Source: Ascochyta rabiei (Eukaryota; Ascomycota; Dothideomycetes; Pleosporales; Didymellaceae). Taken from it: DNA of 64,000 nucleotides. The stretch lies in NCBI RefSeq assembly GCF_004011695.2, contig NC_082425.1:620001-684000 (forward strand). Reading direction: 5' to 3'. Under the pieces are notes generated by a model. That model saw only the letters and a list, made by a program, of their open reading frames with translations. It did not search any database and was not told the DNA's origin. Below, one piece after another: positions 63,209 through 64,000 of this stretch (position 1 is the first letter of the stretch; every line of letters begins with the position of its first letter). The translations under genes and the position numbers were made by a program.

Positions 63209-64000
63209 ATGTCGCGAAACGTGCATTGGCGTCAACACCAGTCAAGCAATAGCACGCACTCCGGCCGTAGTGCAGACAGCGACCACTCGTACGAGACCGC
63301 ACCGACTGAATACAGCGACAGGCGGCCGTCTCTGGCGCATAGCGAGACATGCCACGCACGAGTAGAAGGTCGTCAAGATTATTTCTCAAACCAAGATGAT
63401 CACAACAAGTACTCGCAGCCAGCGCGTAGTTCTGTTGACACATATGCGTCTACATCACAAGAAGACCTCGCAGACGACATGGATGACATGCCAGAGTACC
63501 ACGTACCGCAACACCATCACGAACCGCTACCCACCGACGCCATTCCTACAACACCCCGCGACTTCGCTGAACTGTTCCCTACTACCAAACGCATATCGAT
63601 ACGTCACGACGATGCAACAATAGACGGGAACATGAACTTGAGGGTAGATACGCAGGTGGAGGAACGTCACCATAAGAAGCAGAACTACACTCTGTATCAT
63701 CTGCGCATGCAAGACCTACGTACTCGTGATTTCTCTCTGCGCCGTTACTGCAGAGAATCTGGTCGAGAGGTCTGCCATTCAATACGGAAGTACCAAACCC
63801 CGCCTCCGGAAAAGCGGCCAGTATTGCAGCGTGCGAGTACAGCCCTCGCGAGTTTGGTCCACAAGTCTGAGACCCGCCCCTTAACTGCGACCAGCCTTAA
63901 ACGCTCGGACTCTGGGTACGAGTCGGTGCGGGACGATGTAGATGACGCCGACGAGGACGATGTAGAAGAGGTGTCACGTCCCCAGAATGCAGGCTACTTC
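63209..64000 (+). CDS. Conserved fungal protein of unknown function, 3' end outside window
   Basis: From the ATG at 63209 the frame is open to the window edge, 264 codons without a stop. The N-terminal 120 residues are disordered, His/Ser/Asp-rich. An ordered core follows: 'FPTTKRISIRHDDATIDGNM', 'NLRVDTQVEERHHKKQNYTL', 'YHLRMQDLRTRDFSLRRYCR' and 'ESGREVCHSIRKY'. I recall similar cores in hypothetical proteins of other filamentous ascomycetes but know no name or function. The segment after it is again Ser/Thr-rich with a strongly acidic patch (DDVDDADEDDVEEV). Lack of a stop over this length, and the coherent core, support a real gene even though its end is not seen. Confidence 0.72.
   Translation, partial: MSRNVHWRQHQSSNSTHSGRSADSDHSYETAPTEYSDRRPSLAHSETCHARVEGRQDYFSNQDDHNKYSQPARSSVDTYASTSQEDLADDMDDMPEYHVPQHHHEPLPTDAIPTTPRDFAELFPTTKRISIRHDDATIDGNMNLRVDTQVEERHHKKQNYTLYHLRMQDLRTRDFSLRRYCRESGREVCHSIRKYQTPPPEKRPVLQRASTALASLVHKSETRPLTATSLKRSDSGYESVRDDVDDADEDDVEEVSRPQNAGYF

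Noticed and set aside
1..64000. CRISPR arrays, bacterial operons, IS elements, viral insertions or rRNA genes
   Set aside because: The DNA is eukaryotic with spliceosomal introns. No regularly spaced repeats, rRNA sequence or viral gene set was seen.

Overview
The window reads as nuclear DNA of a filamentous ascomycete. Genes are closely spaced on both strands and carry short introns (about 43-80 nt, GT..AG, several with CTAAC/CTGAC-type branch points). There are 25 confident or likely protein-coding genes plus weaker ones, no operons, and two intron-containing tRNA genes. The orthologue set (CDC73, SMC2, SEH1, ALG7, ECM11, one-chain LEU1, HPPK-DHPS) and the style of the secreted and accessory genes suggest a Dothideomycete, most likely Pleosporales. 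That placement is inference from general resemblance, not from a database search.

Layout. 0-5 kb: the 3' part of a secreted hydrophobic protein gene, an MFS transporter of the anion:cation symporter type, a 1.6 kb stretch without a gene and a small secreted protein gene. 5.6-20.5 kb is housekeeping: HPPK-DHPS (folate), divergent nitronate monooxygenase, CDC73 (Paf1 complex), LEU1 with a Leu3-type site upstream, ALG7 divergent from SEH1, and a proline-rich membrane protein. 21-25 kb: tRNA-Tyr and tRNA-Trp, an F-box protein and ECM11. 25.5-29.9 kb: two same-strand genes sharing an unfamiliar domain, one of them with a ULP1-like cysteine protease core. 30.9-45.8 kb: myosin light chain Cdc4, a STEEP1-like protein, a FHIT-type HIT hydrolase, an F-box-like protein, an LCCL-domain membrane protein, SMC2 and a large orphan with a CxxH/CxxH tail.

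46-58.6 kb is accessory. It holds a 2-oxoglutarate/Fe(II) oxygenase, a decayed GPI-type surface protein gene, a DUF1772 (anthrone-oxygenase-like) protein, an NmrA-like reductase, a SnoaL/NTF2-like protein, an FAD monooxygenase and a cytochrome P450. No PKS, NRPS or terpene synthase gene is in the window. Several intergenic regions here share short sequence elements: a 12-bp palindrome twice, related half-sites, two near-matching 24-28 bp blocks, and a 10-mer placed symmetrically about 115 bp from the FAD monooxygenase and P450 start codons. This suggests a co-regulated tailoring-enzyme cluster. The window closes with cyclophilin A, about 3.1 kb without a convincing gene, and the 5' part of a conserved fungal protein that runs off the end.

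The most unusual items are the ULP1-like protease locus with its repeated domain (possibly one three-copy gene), the shared cis-elements of the 49-57 kb cluster, and the pseudogene whose stop codons all fit C-to-T change. Exon boundaries were placed by hand from splice consensus, reading frame and family similarity.
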